From Panacagrimonas sp965216845 (lineage in GTDB: Bacteria; Pseudomonadota; Gammaproteobacteria; Nevskiales; Nevskiaceae), in contig OZ244200.1 of the NCBI GenBank assembly GCA_965216845.1, forward strand, positions 310,001 to 374,000: a stretch of 64,000 bases of DNA, read 5' to 3'. Below are positions 17,062 to 25,319 of this stretch, piece after piece. Positions within the stretch are counted from its first letter, which is position 1. Every line of letters begins with the position of its first letter. A program made the position numbers and the translations under genes. The notes under the pieces are model-generated. The model did not search any database and was not told the DNA's origin. It saw only the letters and a program-made list of their open reading frames with translations.

Positions 17062-17630
17062 GCCGCCTCCGCTTCCAGGCATTGACGCAGGCGCGCCAGT
17101 CCACGCCGCACCCAGGCTTTGACCGTACCCAGCGGCGCGGCGAACCGCTCGGAAAGTTCACGGTGGGTATAGCCCTCGTAATAAGCCATCATCAGGCTTT
17201 GACGCTGACGATCATCCAGGGTCTGCATGCAATCCTGCATGCGCCGCAAGCCTTGCGCTTCTTCGGTTCTGGCCTGTGGGTCAACACTCAGATCAGCCAG
17301 ACTCATGGGCGGCAGCGGGCGATCACTGTCTTCATCCGGCAAAGCGACTTCCGGACGCTTGGCCCGTAGCAAATCAAACGCGCGATAGCGCGCAACACTA
17401 TGCAACCAGGTTAAGGGTGCGCCTTTGCCCGGATCGTAAGTCTCCGCCTTTTTCCAGATTTTCAGATAACAGTCCTGCAAGGCTTCCTCGGCCAGGTCGC
17501 GGCGTTTGAGCAAGCGCATCAGTACGCCATTCAAGTGCCCGCTGGTGAGCCGGTACAGCTCGGAAAACGCTTGCTCGTCACCGGCGGCGCTAGCCCTTAA
17601 AAGCGCCGACAGTTGTTCGGAATCAGCCAT
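17058..17630 (-). CDS. ECF-type RNA polymerase sigma factor (pair 2)
   Basis: 190 residues with region 2 (FSELYRLTSGHLNGVLMRLL, KRRDLAEEALQDCYLKIWKK, PLTWLHSVARYRAFDLLRAK) and region 4 (LDDRQRQSLMMAYYEGYTHR, ELSERFAAPLGTVKAWVRRG). First gene of the four-gene cluster. The 139-base gap to divergent hemB must contain its promoter. Sequence similarity to the pair-1 sigma factor is highest in regions 2 and 4, so the two may recognise overlapping promoters. Confidence 0.9.
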   Translation of the reverse strand: MADSEQLSALLRASAAGDEQAFSELYRLTSGHLNGVLMRLLKRRDLAEEALQDCYLKIWKKAETYDPGKGAPLTWLHSVARYRAFDLLRAKRPEVALPDEDSDRPLPPMSLADLSVDPQARTEEAQGLRRMQDCMQTLDDRQRQSLMMAYYEGYTHRELSERFAAPLGTVKAWVRRGLARLRQCLEAEAA

Positions 17631-17769
17631 GGTGTTTGGGTCAGCGCGGATGTGGATCGATGAAAATCAGCATGTTAGCCGTCAGTGTCGAGCTTACGTG
17701 CAACCGCGCCAAACGGATGCAAATTTTTCGCTGACTATACTTTTGATCTACCTGCAAGGATCTTTCGGC

Positions 17770-18765
17770 TTGAAACACGGTCAATTCCCCGCCATTCGGT
17801 CGCGGCGCCTGCGCCAGAATGCAGCGGTGCGTGCCATGGTGCGCGAATCACGTCTGGCACCCGAGCAGTTGATCCAGCCCTTGTTCGTGGCTGAAGCCGA
17901 GCACAAGGGCGCGGTGCCAAGCATGCCCGGCGTGCAACGCCTGGACATCGACGAAACCGTATCGGCCTGCGAAAAGCTGGTGGATCACGGCGTGGCTTGC
18001 GTGGCCTTGTTCCCCGCCACCGATCCCAAGCTGAAAACCGATCGCGGTGATGAGGCGCTCAACCCCGAAGGCCTGGTTCCGCGCACGGTCAAGGCGATCA
18101 AGAAACACTGCCCGACCATCACCGTCATGACGGATGTGGCGCTGGACCCCTACACCCGTCACGGCCACGATGGGCTATTGGACGAACACGGCGCGGTAGA
18201 CAACGACGCCACGGTGGAAATGCTGCGCAAGCAGGCTTTGGTACTGGCCCGTGCCGGTGCCGATATCGTTGCGCCCAGCGACATGATGGACGGACGCGTG
18301 GGCCAGATTCGCGAAGTGCTGGAACGCGACGGTCTGAAAAATACCCTGATTCTTTCCTATGCCGCCAAGTACGCGTCGGCGTTTTACGGCCCGTTTCGGG
18401 ATGCGGTCGGCTCGGCGACCAATCTGGGCGGAAGCGGCAAGCAGGGTTATCAGATGGACCCGGCCAACTCGGATGAAGCCATCCGGGAAGTCTCCCTGGA
18501 CCTGGTCGAAGGCGCGGATATCGTCATGGTCAAGCCGGGTCTGCCTTATCTGGACGTGATCCGCCGGGTCAAGGATCAGTTTGGCGTGCCGGTCGCCGCC
18601 TATCAGGTCAGCGGCGAATACGCCATGTTGCAAGCCGCCATTGGCAACGGCTGGCTGGATGAACGCAAAGCGCTGCTGGAAGCCTTGCTGTGCTTTCGCC
18701 GCGCGGGCGCGGATTTGATTCTGAGCTACTACGCACAACAGGCCGCGCAATGGCTGAACGAATGA
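17770..18765 (+). CDS. hemB: Porphobilinogen synthase (delta-aminolevulinic acid dehydratase)
   Basis: A 331-residue enzyme condensing two 5-aminolevulinate molecules to porphobilinogen in haem synthesis. The active-site lysines lie in LSYAAKYASAFYGPFRDAVG and IVMVKPGLPYLDVI; the metal/allosteric region includes DVALDPYTRHGHDG and DMMDGRVGQIREVL. The frame is open far upstream (17506), but TTG 17770 has AAGGA nine bases before it and begins at the family N-terminus (RSRRLRQNAAVRAMVRE). A TATACT at 17736-17741 could be the -10. It overlaps aroE by ATGA. Confidence 0.93.
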   Translation: MKHGQFPAIRSRRLRQNAAVRAMVRESRLAPEQLIQPLFVAEAEHKGAVPSMPGVQRLDIDETVSACEKLVDHGVACVALFPATDPKLKTDRGDEALNPEGLVPRTVKAIKKHCPTITVMTDVALDPYTRHGHDGLLDEHGAVDNDATVEMLRKQALVLARAGADIVAPSDMMDGRVGQIREVLERDGLKNTLILSYAAKYASAFYGPFRDAVGSATNLGGSGKQGYQMDPANSDEAIREVSLDLVEGADIVMVKPGLPYLDVIRRVKDQFGVPVAAYQVSGEYAMLQAAIGNGWLDERKALLEALLCFRRAGADLILSYYAQQAAQWLNE

Positions 18766-19658
18766 ACAGCCAGGCCGATGCCTACGCCGTCATCGGCTGC
18801 CCGGTCGAACACTCGCTATCGCCGCGCATCCACACCGCCTTCGCCCGGCAAACCGGGCAGACGCTGCGCTATGTGGCGCATCGAGTCGAGCCGGAGGCGC
18901 TGCAGGCCGGGGTTGCTGACCTGTTCGATCAGGGCTATCTGGGCCTCAACGTCACCCTGCCGCACAAGCAGGCCGTGCAGCAAAGCTGTCACCAGCTCAG
19001 CGAAGCGGCGCGAATCGCCGGTGCGGTCAACACGCTGATCCGCGACGAGCAGGGCTGGCGCGGCGACAACACCGACGGCAGCGGTTTCATCGCCGACCTT
19101 GCGCATGCCGGCGTCACGATCCAGGGAAAACGGGTGCTGATTCTGGGCGCTGGCGGCGCCACGCGCGGCATTCTCAAACCGCTGATGGATCAAGCGCCGG
19201 CGCTGCTGTGTGTCTCCAACCGCAATCCCTGGAAGCCCGAACAACTGGCCGAAGCCTTCCAGCAATTCGGCGATCTGACGCCACGCACGCATGTTGCGCT
19301 CAAGGGCGATCAGTTCGACCTGATCATCAACGCCACCGCCGCCGGACACGCTCAGCGCTGGCTGAAGTTGCCGCCGGGCTTGTTGGCCGAGGGCGGCGAT
19401 TGTTACGACCTCAGCTACGGCAAGGCCCACGCGCCGTTTGCCGAATGGGCCGAGCAACAGGGCGCCAACAAGATCATGGATGGCCTGGGCATGCTGGTGG
19501 AACAGGCGGCGGACGCCTTTGCCCTGTGGCGCGGCATCCGTCCACAAACGCACGACATTCTGGCCGAACTGCACGCCGACTGTGATCTGGAAAGTGATGC
19601 TGCGGTGAGTCCGAAACGCTTTCGACGGCCGCATGTGGAGATGGCGCCGCAAGATTAG
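18762..19658 (+). CDS. aroE: Shikimate dehydrogenase (NADP+)
   Basis: A 298-residue enzyme reducing 3-dehydroshikimate in aromatic amino acid synthesis. The N-terminus has AVIGCPVEHSLSPRIHTAFA. The catalytic Lys is in GLNVTLPHKQA, with the shikimate-binding segment AVNTLIRDEQGWRGDNTDGS and the NADP fold VLILGAGGATRGILKPLM. The start at 18762 overlaps the hemB stop; an in-frame ATG at 18750 is also possible. The last 25 or so residues (DCDLESDAAVSPKRFRRP...) are an extra polar tail beyond the usual family end at about 272. Confidence 0.93.
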   Translation: MNSQADAYAVIGCPVEHSLSPRIHTAFARQTGQTLRYVAHRVEPEALQAGVADLFDQGYLGLNVTLPHKQAVQQSCHQLSEAARIAGAVNTLIRDEQGWRGDNTDGSGFIADLAHAGVTIQGKRVLILGAGGATRGILKPLMDQAPALLCVSNRNPWKPEQLAEAFQQFGDLTPRTHVALKGDQFDLIINATAAGHAQRWLKLPPGLLAEGGDCYDLSYGKAHAPFAEWAEQQGANKIMDGLGMLVEQAADAFALWRGIRPQTHDILAELHADCDLESDAAVSPKRFRRPHVEMAPQD

Positions 19659-19682
19659 GCTGCGAACCGAAACGAAACCGGC

Positions 19683-19910
19683 ATGTCCAAAACTGACCGT
19701 CTCAAGGAAGAGCTTGCTTATCTCAAGTTGTGGCTTGGAATTATGGTAGTCACCGGCATCAGCCTCGTCGGTTAGCTTCTGACCAGTTTTGAGTCAGCTT
19801 CAGGTTTGCTAACGCTTACAGGGATTGCTGCTTTGATTCTGATTGGCGGTGGCTGCGGTGCACTGCATCGACAAATCAAGCGTAAGATAGAGGAAATCTC
19901 GGAGTTATAG
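19683..19910 (+). pseudogene. Small two-helix membrane protein gene interrupted by an amber codon
   Basis: From ATG 19683 the frame reads MSKTDRLKEELAYLKLWLGI, then MVVTGISLVG, TAG at codon 31, then LLTSFESASGLLTLTGIAAL, ILIGGGCGALHRQIKRKIEE, ISEL and a second TAG. The full 75-codon reading resembles a small protein type common in proteobacteria: an amphipathic KLKEE-type N-terminus, two membrane helices and a charged C-terminal coil. A Trp (TGG) is usual at the stop position as I remember that family, so a single TGG to TAG change would explain it. Codon use looks more AT-rich than the neighbours. Either a recent nonsense mutation or a sequencing error. Confidence 0.55.
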
Positions 19911-19912
19911 TC

Positions 19913-20002
19913 ATGGAAATTCTCATGGCATTGGTTCTGCTCAGCGCAGGTGGTTTTCTCACCTATCTAGCGCTGGATGCGGCCCGCCACGCCGATTCCT
20001 GA
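19913..20002 (+). CDS. 29-residue small membrane protein, partner of the broken gene
   Basis: MEILMALVLLSAGGFLTYLA then LDAARHADS: one hydrophobic helix and a short charged tail. It begins three bases after the second stop of the upstream broken gene, so the two look like one transcript. Similar tandem pairs of tiny membrane proteins are, from memory, widespread and uncharacterised. Too short to be sure by sequence alone. Confidence 0.4.
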   Translation: MEILMALVLLSAGGFLTYLALDAARHADS

Positions 20003-20023
20003 TCACCCAAAGTTCAGCCTCAG

Positions 20024-20806
20024 TCAGGTCTTGCCTTCTGCTTCCTGCTGCTCTTCCACCTGCTTGGCGCCGGGCGTCATCCAGGCACCGATCAGGATGC
20101 CGATTTCATACAGCAGATAGGTGGGGACCGCCAGCAGTAACTGCGACAGTACATCCGGCGGAGTCAGCACCGCTGCGACCACGAACGCGCCGATCAGCAC
20201 GTATTCGCGCTTGTCGCGCAACTGCCTGGGGGTCACAAAGCCGGTGCGCACCATCAGCACGATGGCCACCGGCGTTTCGAACGCCAGGCCGAAAGCGATG
20301 AAGATCGCCAGTACAAAACTGAGGTACTTGTTGATATCGGTCATCACCGCCACGCCTTCGGGCGCGATACCGATGATGAAGTTGAACACCGTTGGCAATA
20401 CAAAGAAGAATGCAAAAGCGATGCCGGCGTAAAACAACAGCGAGCTGGAAACCAGCAGCGGCGCCATCAAGCGGCGTTCGTTCTTGTACAGCCCCGGCGC
20501 GACGAAGGACCAGATCTGATACAGCGTCCACGGCATGGAAATGGCGAAAGCCAATACGCCCGCCAGTTTGATGGGCGCGAAAAACGGCGAGGCGACCTCG
20601 GTCGCAATCATCGAAGTCCCTGCGGGCATGAGCGACAACAGCGGCTCGGCGGCAAAGGCGTAGATGTCCTTTGCGAACACCAGCAGCGGCGCAAAACACA
20701 CGGCGATGCCGATGATGGCCTTGACCACGCAATCGCGCAGCTCCAGCAGATGCGAGATCAGCGGCTGTTCTTCTTGCTCGCCCTGCGTTTGCTCGGTCTG
20801 GCTCAC
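20024..20806 (-). CDS. tatC: Sec-independent protein translocase subunit TatC
   Basis: A 260-residue polytopic inner-membrane protein that recognises twin-arginine signal peptides. Typical motifs: LISHLLELRDCVVKAIIGIA (the SHL-ELR signature), YQIWSFVAPGLYKNERRLMA, GLAFETPVAIVLMVRTGFVT and AVLTPPDVLSQLLLAVPTYL. The C-terminus is short and Glu/Gln-rich. It overlaps tatB by 4 bases. Last of the tatABC operon. Confidence 0.97.
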   Translation of the reverse strand: MSQTEQTQGEQEEQPLISHLLELRDCVVKAIIGIAVCFAPLLVFAKDIYAFAAEPLLSLMPAGTSMIATEVASPFFAPIKLAGVLAFAISMPWTLYQIWSFVAPGLYKNERRLMAPLLVSSSLLFYAGIAFAFFFVLPTVFNFIIGIAPEGVAVMTDINKYLSFVLAIFIAFGLAFETPVAIVLMVRTGFVTPRQLRDKREYVLIGAFVVAAVLTPPDVLSQLLLAVPTYLLYEIGILIGAWMTPGAKQVEEQQEAEGKT

Positions 20807-21093
20807 GATTTGGGTTTCATATCCGGGCTGGCATCGCTGGCGATTTTCTGCCCTTCGCGTTCCACCTCACTGGCCGCCTCGCGCACCGAATCTTCCGCCT
20901 CCTTGAGCTGTTGGCGAATCTCCATGATCTTGGTTTCACGCTCCAGCTCGGAGGTGAAGTTGCGTGCATAAGTGCGCGCCTGTCCGGCAAAACGGCCGAT
21001 GCTGCGCGCCAACCTGGGCAGCTTTTCCGGCCCAAGAATCACCAGCGCCACCAACAGGACGATGGACAGTTCGGTAAAGCTGATATCAAACAT
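20803..21093 (-). CDS. tatB: Sec-independent protein translocase subunit TatB
   Basis: 96 residues: an N-terminal membrane helix with FTELSIVLLVALVILGPEKL (invariant Glu and the GP hinge), then the amphipathic helix PRLARSIGRFAGQARTYARN and a charged tail. Forms the substrate receptor complex with TatC. It is 24 bases downstream of tatA and overlaps tatC by ATGA. Confidence 0.95.
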   Translation of the reverse strand: MFDISFTELSIVLLVALVILGPEKLPRLARSIGRFAGQARTYARNFTSELERETKIMEIRQQLKEAEDSVREAASEVEREGQKIASDASPDMKPKS

Positions 21094-21117
21094 TTTCGGA
21101 AAAGCTCAGCAGGCCGC

Positions 21118-21354
21118 TCAGACTTCCTGCTTTTTCTCACTCTGTGTGCTGGCGTCGGCCTTGGCCGGCTCATCAGCTTTGAGCATCTCCTCGGTCTTCT
21201 TGTTGGCTTCTTCCTCGCCTTCTTTCATGGCGCCCTTGAAATTCTTGATGGCGCCGCCCAGGTCACCGCCCATGTTGCGCAATTTCTTGGTGCCAAACAC
21301 CAGAACCACGATGGCCAGGACGATGAGCCAATGCCAGATGCTGAAAGTACCCAT
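21118..21354 (-). CDS. tatA: Sec-independent protein translocase subunit TatA
   Basis: 78 residues: membrane helix IWHWLIVLAIVVLVFGTKKL with the FG-KKL hinge, the amphipathic helix RNMGGDLGGAIKNFKGAMKE, and an acidic/Lys-rich tail. It polymerises to make the Tat pore. First gene of tatABC, 22 bases after hisE, so it may be co-transcribed with the his cluster. Confidence 0.95.
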   Translation of the reverse strand: MGTFSIWHWLIVLAIVVLVFGTKKLRNMGGDLGGAIKNFKGAMKEGEEEANKKTEEMLKADEPAKADASTQSEKKQEV

Positions 21355-21376
21355 GATTACTCCAAAACGATGATTG

Positions 21377-21712
21377 CTAGGAACCTTGCTTGCCGCGACG
21401 GCTGGCTTTCTCTTCCAGCCCCGAACGCCCGAAGCGGCGCGCCAGCTCGGCGTTGATGTCCGCCGGGGAAATCCCTTGCTGCGCCATCAGCACCAGGCTG
21501 TGAAACCACAGGTCGGCCAGCTCATGGATGAGCGGCTCGCGCGTGCCGTTCTTGGCGGCGATGAGGGTTTCCCCGGCCTCCTCGGCCAGTTTCTTCAGAA
21601 TCGCGTCCGTCCCCTTGGCGTACAGCGAGGCCACGTAGGAGCTGGACGGATCGGCCTGCTTGCGCGCCTGCAAGGTCTGGTACAGATCCGGAATGATGCT
21701 TGCGTTATCCAT
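21377..21712 (-). CDS. hisE: Phosphoribosyl-ATP pyrophosphatase
   Basis: A 111-residue monofunctional HisE, catalysing the second step of histidine synthesis. The MazG-like fold shows ILKKLAEEAGETLIAAKNGT, the metal-binding E..E helix, and ELADLWFHSLVLMAQQG. ATG 21712 gives the family N-terminus (MDNASIIPDLYQTLQARKQA). hisI normally lies immediately upstream, between hisF and hisE, but the 102-base gap here holds no hisI. The C-terminus is RRGKQGS. Confidence 0.94.
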   Translation of the reverse strand: MDNASIIPDLYQTLQARKQADPSSSYVASLYAKGTDAILKKLAEEAGETLIAAKNGTREPLIHELADLWFHSLVLMAQQGISPADINAELARRFGRSGLEEKASRRGKQGS

Positions 21713-21814
21713 GTTGAAGGAAGCTTGAGGGCAATTGCAGGCGCAGGCAAGCAAGTTGCACTATTTTGCATTCGCCGGACCCCGAAATCAGCGCCTGAAC
21801 GCCGGAAACCGCGC

Positions 21815-22633
21815 CTAAAACCCGTTGGGTTCGGCCCGTTCGCGTACCACGATGTGCTGATCCGCCAGATAATTCTTGGCCTGCTCGACGGTATAGGTGC
21901 CGTGATGGAAGATGCTGGCGGCCAGCACTGCGTCAGCGTGCGCTTCATGCAGGCCGTTGTAAAGATGTTCCAACGTCCCCACGCCGCCGCTGGCAATCAC
22001 CGGCACCGGGACCGCATCGGTAATCGCACGCAGCAGTTCGATGTCGTAACCCTGTTTGGTGCCGTCACGATCCATGCTGGTCACGAGCAGCTCGCCGGCC
22101 CCCATTTGCACCATCTTCACCGCCCAGTCGATGGCATTGATGCCGGTACTCTTGCGGCCGCCGTGGGTGAAAATTTCCCAGCGTTGCGCGGTTTTTTGCT
22201 TGCGCCCTGGAACCCGCAGGGATTTTTTTGCCACCCGCTTGGCGTCAATGGCCACCACGATGCACTGCGCGCCGTAACGTCCGGCGGCCTGGCTCACCAG
22301 CTCCGGCTCGTGGACCGCGGCGGTGTTGATGGAAACCTTGTCGGCACCGGCCTGCAACAGCGCCCGCACATCGGCACAAGTGCGAACACCGCCGCCCACG
22401 GTCAGCGGAATGAACACTTCGCGCGCCACCGCTTCGACGGTATGGAACAGCGTGGGCCGATCCTCGTGGCTGGCGGTGATGTCCAGAAACACCAGTTCGT
22501 CGGCACCCTGACGATCGTAGCGTCGCGCCACTTCCACCGGATCACCGGCGTCGCGGATGTCCTCGAACTTGACGCCCTTGACCACACGACCGTGATCGAT
22601 ATCCAGGCACGGGATGATGCGCTTGGCCAACAT
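21815..22633 (-). CDS. hisF: Imidazole glycerol phosphate synthase, cyclase subunit
   Basis: 272 residues, a TIM barrel that takes ammonia from HisH and forms IGP and AICAR. Catalytic Asp residues lie in IIPCLDIDHGRVVKGVKF and VTSMDRDGTKQGYDIELL; GGGVRTCADVRALLQAGADK forms the phosphate loop. Slightly longer than the usual 255 because of a lysine-rich loop (KRVAKKSLRVPGRKQKTAQR). The start overlaps the hisA stop by one base (TGATG). Confidence 0.96.
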   Translation of the reverse strand: MLAKRIIPCLDIDHGRVVKGVKFEDIRDAGDPVEVARRYDRQGADELVFLDITASHEDRPTLFHTVEAVAREVFIPLTVGGGVRTCADVRALLQAGADKVSINTAAVHEPELVSQAAGRYGAQCIVVAIDAKRVAKKSLRVPGRKQKTAQRWEIFTHGGRKSTGINAIDWAVKMVQMGAGELLVTSMDRDGTKQGYDIELLRAITDAVPVPVIASGGVGTLEHLYNGLHEAHADAVLAASIFHHGTYTVEQAKNYLADQHIVVRERAEPNGF

Positions 22634-23355
22634 CAGCGTGCGGCGTCAAGACATTGTTTGAGCGTCAAGCCGCCTTCGTACAAGGCGCGACCGATGATGG
22701 CCCCCACCACGCCTTCCTCCTCCAGCGTCTTCAGGGTGCGGATGTCATCCAGCGACGAGACGCCGCCGCTGGCGATCACCGGGGTGTTGACCACGTCGGC
22801 CAGCGCGCGGGTGGAGTCGGCATTGAAACCGGACATCATGCCGTCACGGCCGATGTCGGTGAACACGATGGCCTCGACACCGTCGCGTTCGCAGTGCCGC
22901 GCCATCTCGAACACGTCGTGATGGGTCAGCTTGCTCCAGCCGTCCAGCGCCACGCGACCGTCCTTGGCGTCCAGACCGACGATGATATGCCGCGGAAATT
23001 CGAGACAAAGATCGCGCAAAAAGTGCGGCGTATTCACCGCCTTGGTGCCGATGATGACGTAATTCACGCCAGCGTTGAGATAGCCCTGCACAGTGTCTTC
23101 ATCGCGAATGCCACCACCCACTTGCATGGGAATATCAATGGCGGCGGCGATCTTCTCCACCGCGCGAAGATTGACCGGCCGCCCCTTGAGCGCGCCGTCC
23201 AGATCCACCACGTGCAGGCGTTCAGCGCCTTCATCGACCCAGCGTTTGGCCATATCGACGGGGTTGTCAGAAAATACAGTGACATCGTCCATGCGCCCCT
23301 GGCGCAGACGAACGCACTGACCATCTTTCAGGTCGATAGCAGGAATCAGAAGCAT
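22633..23355 (-). CDS. hisA: Phosphoribosylformimino-5-aminoimidazole carboxamide ribotide isomerase
   Basis: 240 residues, TIM barrel, fourth enzyme of histidine synthesis. Motifs: MLLIPAIDLKDGQCVRLRQG (catalytic Asp), MQVGGGIRDEDTVQGYLNAG and IVFTDIGRDGMMSGFN (second Asp). ATG 23355 is the family start, although the frame is open to 23802. 109 bases separate it from hisH, more than elsewhere in the cluster. Confidence 0.97.
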   Translation of the reverse strand: MLLIPAIDLKDGQCVRLRQGRMDDVTVFSDNPVDMAKRWVDEGAERLHVVDLDGALKGRPVNLRAVEKIAAAIDIPMQVGGGIRDEDTVQGYLNAGVNYVIIGTKAVNTPHFLRDLCLEFPRHIIVGLDAKDGRVALDGWSKLTHHDVFEMARHCERDGVEAIVFTDIGRDGMMSGFNADSTRALADVVNTPVIASGGVSSLDDIRTLKTLEEEGVVGAIIGRALYEGGLTLKQCLDAAR

Positions 23356-23464
23356 GGGTGCGGACCGGCGTTGGTCGGAATTGAAGAAATGGCGCGTTGA
23401 CCCTGCGGAAAATGGTCTGGCGCAGGCACTGTGCATGAAGCGTCGCGGTGCTGGCAAGTGTGAT

Positions 23465-24118
23465 TCATGCGCCGCTGACCCCGTCCCAGGCAACGAAATT
23501 CGCCAGCAACTGCAGCCCCAGTTCCTGGCTCTTCTCCGGGTGGAACTGGAACGCAACGATATTGTCGCGCGCCACCGCGGCGGTGAAATCCTGCCCGTGT
23601 TGGGCGGCACCCAGGATATGCGCGTCCTGCGCGGGCGCGGCGTAATAGCTGTGCACGAAGTAAAACCAGCTGGCGTCGGGCACCGAATCCCAAACCGGGT
23701 GCGGCCGCACCTGACGCACACGGTTCCAGCCCATGTGCGGCACTTTGAGCCGGGGCTGGTCCGGGTTGCCGGTTTGTGGATCGGGGAACTTGCAGACCTC
23801 ACCCGGGAACAGGCCCAGGCCCTTGACGCCTTGGTTTTCGTGCGAGAACTCCAGCATCACCTGCATCCCCAGACAGATGCCGAGCATGGGCACTTTGCGC
23901 GCCTGTTCGGCCACCAGTTCGCCCAGCTCCAGCCGTCGCAGCTCATTCATGCAGGCGCGCACGCCGCCAACGCCGGGCAACACCAGCCGATCACAGCGCA
24001 GCAGCTTTTCCGGGTCATAGCTGATCTGCACCCGGTCTGAACCCGCAACGCGCTCCAGCGACTTGCCGAGCGAGTGCAGATTGCCCATGCCGTAGTCGAT
24101 AACACCAATGGTGGCCAT
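23465..24118 (-). CDS. hisH: Imidazole glycerol phosphate synthase, glutaminase subunit
   Basis: 217 residues, a class I glutamine amidotransferase that supplies ammonia to HisF. The nucleophile is the Cys of VPMLGICLGMQVMLEFSHEN, with the His/Glu pair in AFQFHPEKSQELGLQLLANF. The N-terminus IGVIDYGMGNLHSLGKSLER is typical. Nine bases after hisB. Confidence 0.97.
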   Translation of the reverse strand: MATIGVIDYGMGNLHSLGKSLERVAGSDRVQISYDPEKLLRCDRLVLPGVGGVRACMNELRRLELGELVAEQARKVPMLGICLGMQVMLEFSHENQGVKGLGLFPGEVCKFPDPQTGNPDQPRLKVPHMGWNRVRQVRPHPVWDSVPDASWFYFVHSYYAAPAQDAHILGAAQHGQDFTAAVARDNIVAFQFHPEKSQELGLQLLANFVAWDGVSGA

Positions 24119-24127
24119 GCTCTTGAG

Positions 24128-24721
24128 TTACAAACTCCCCTTGGTCGATGGCGTCACGCCGCCCATGCGCGGGTCCGGCGTCACCGCCATGCGCAAGGCG
24201 CGGCCAAAGGCCTTGAACACCGTCTCGGCAACGTGGTGTGCGTTGCGTCCGCGCAGCGCGTCCACGTGCAGAGTCAGCTTGGCGTGGTTGACCAGGCCCT
24301 GAAAAAACTCGCGGAATAGATCCACGTCGAATTCTCCGATGCGCGCGCGCGCAAACTCCACCTGCCACTCCAGACCGGGGCGACCGGAAAGGTCCACCAC
24401 CACGCGCGACAGGGCCTCGTCCAGCGGCACATAGGCATGGCCGTAACGGGTGATCCCTTTCTTGTCGCCCAGGCACTGGCTCAGCACCTGCCCCAGGGTG
24501 ATGCCGATATCTTCCACCGTGTGATGCTGATCGATGTGCAGGTCGCCCTGCGCCTGAATCCGCAAATCCACCAGGCCGTGCCGCGCCACCTGGTCCAGCA
24601 TGTGGTCCAGGAACGGGATTCCGGTGTCCAATGTGGACTCGCCCTTGCCGTCGATATTGAGCTCGACCCGGATCTTCGTTTCGCGGGTTTGGCGAACGAG
24701 GCTGGCTTGACGCGCTGGCAT
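24128..24721 (-). CDS. hisB: Imidazoleglycerol-phosphate dehydratase
   Basis: A 197-residue monofunctional dehydratase (no phosphatase domain), with the manganese-binding repeats FLDHMLDQVARHGLVDLRIQ, DQHHTVEDIGITLGQVLSQC and HHVAETVFKAFGRALRMAV. First gene of hisB-hisH-hisA-hisF-hisE. Its product requires a separate histidinol-phosphatase elsewhere. No histidine leader peptide is visible in 24722-24810. Confidence 0.97.
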   Translation of the reverse strand: MPARQASLVRQTRETKIRVELNIDGKGESTLDTGIPFLDHMLDQVARHGLVDLRIQAQGDLHIDQHHTVEDIGITLGQVLSQCLGDKKGITRYGHAYVPLDEALSRVVVDLSGRPGLEWQVEFARARIGEFDVDLFREFFQGLVNHAKLTLHVDALRGRNAHHVAETVFKAFGRALRMAVTPDPRMGGVTPSTKGSL

Positions 24722-24810
24722 GACTAAAACATGAATGAACGACGAAGGGGCGTAAGAATAACGCTTTTGAACAAGCGGGCATCACCAGCCCTGCGCCGCG
24801 TCACGCACGC

Positions 24811-25248
24811 TCAGCTTTCGAGCCAAAAGGTGACCGGCCCGTCGTTGACGAGTTCGACTTGCATATTGGCGCCGAACCGCCCGCTGGCAACCGGCTGATG
24901 CGCGGCCTCGGCGGCGGCCAGTAAATGGTCGAACAAGGTCATGGCCTGCCGTGGTGGCGCGGCGGTTGAAAAGCCGGCGCGCATGCCCTGCCGGGTATCT
25001 GCGGCCAGGGTGAATTGCGGCACCAGCAGCAGGCCACCGCCGGTATCGCCAAGGCTCAGATTCATGCGGCCTTGCGCATCAACGAACACGCGGTAGCCCA
25101 ACAGACGCCGCAGCAGTCGATCCGCATCGGCCTGCGCATCGCCAACGCAAACGCCGATCAGCGCCAACAAGCCGGCGCCGATTTCCCCGACGACGCGGTC
25201 ATCGACACGCACGCACGCACGCCCGACGCGCTGGATCAGCGCGATCAT
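24811..25248 (-). CDS. dtd: D-aminoacyl-tRNA deacylase
   Basis: A 145-residue enzyme hydrolysing D-aminoacyl-tRNAs. N-terminus MIALIQRVGRACVRVDDRVV; the active-site motif is LLVPQFTLAADTRQGMRAGF, and the second motif NDGPVTFWLES lies at the very C-terminus with the Gly-cis-Pro. ATG 25248 is chosen on homology; the frame is open to 25347. Divergent from the acyltransferase gene. Confidence 0.95.
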   Translation of the reverse strand: MIALIQRVGRACVRVDDRVVGEIGAGLLALIGVCVGDAQADADRLLRRLLGYRVFVDAQGRMNLSLGDTGGGLLLVPQFTLAADTRQGMRAGFSTAAPPRQAMTLFDHLLAAAEAAHQPVASGRFGANMQVELVNDGPVTFWLES

Positions 25249-25319
25249 GACGGCTTGACCTGACAGATGGTTCGCATACGCCCCTTTTGTTTCGACCGGA
25301 TTTGCACAACAATCCAAGC

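Noticed and set aside
21374..22921. Plus-strand open frame of 515 codons over hisE-hisF-hisA
   Set aside because: Spans three clear minus-strand genes; product has no family features.
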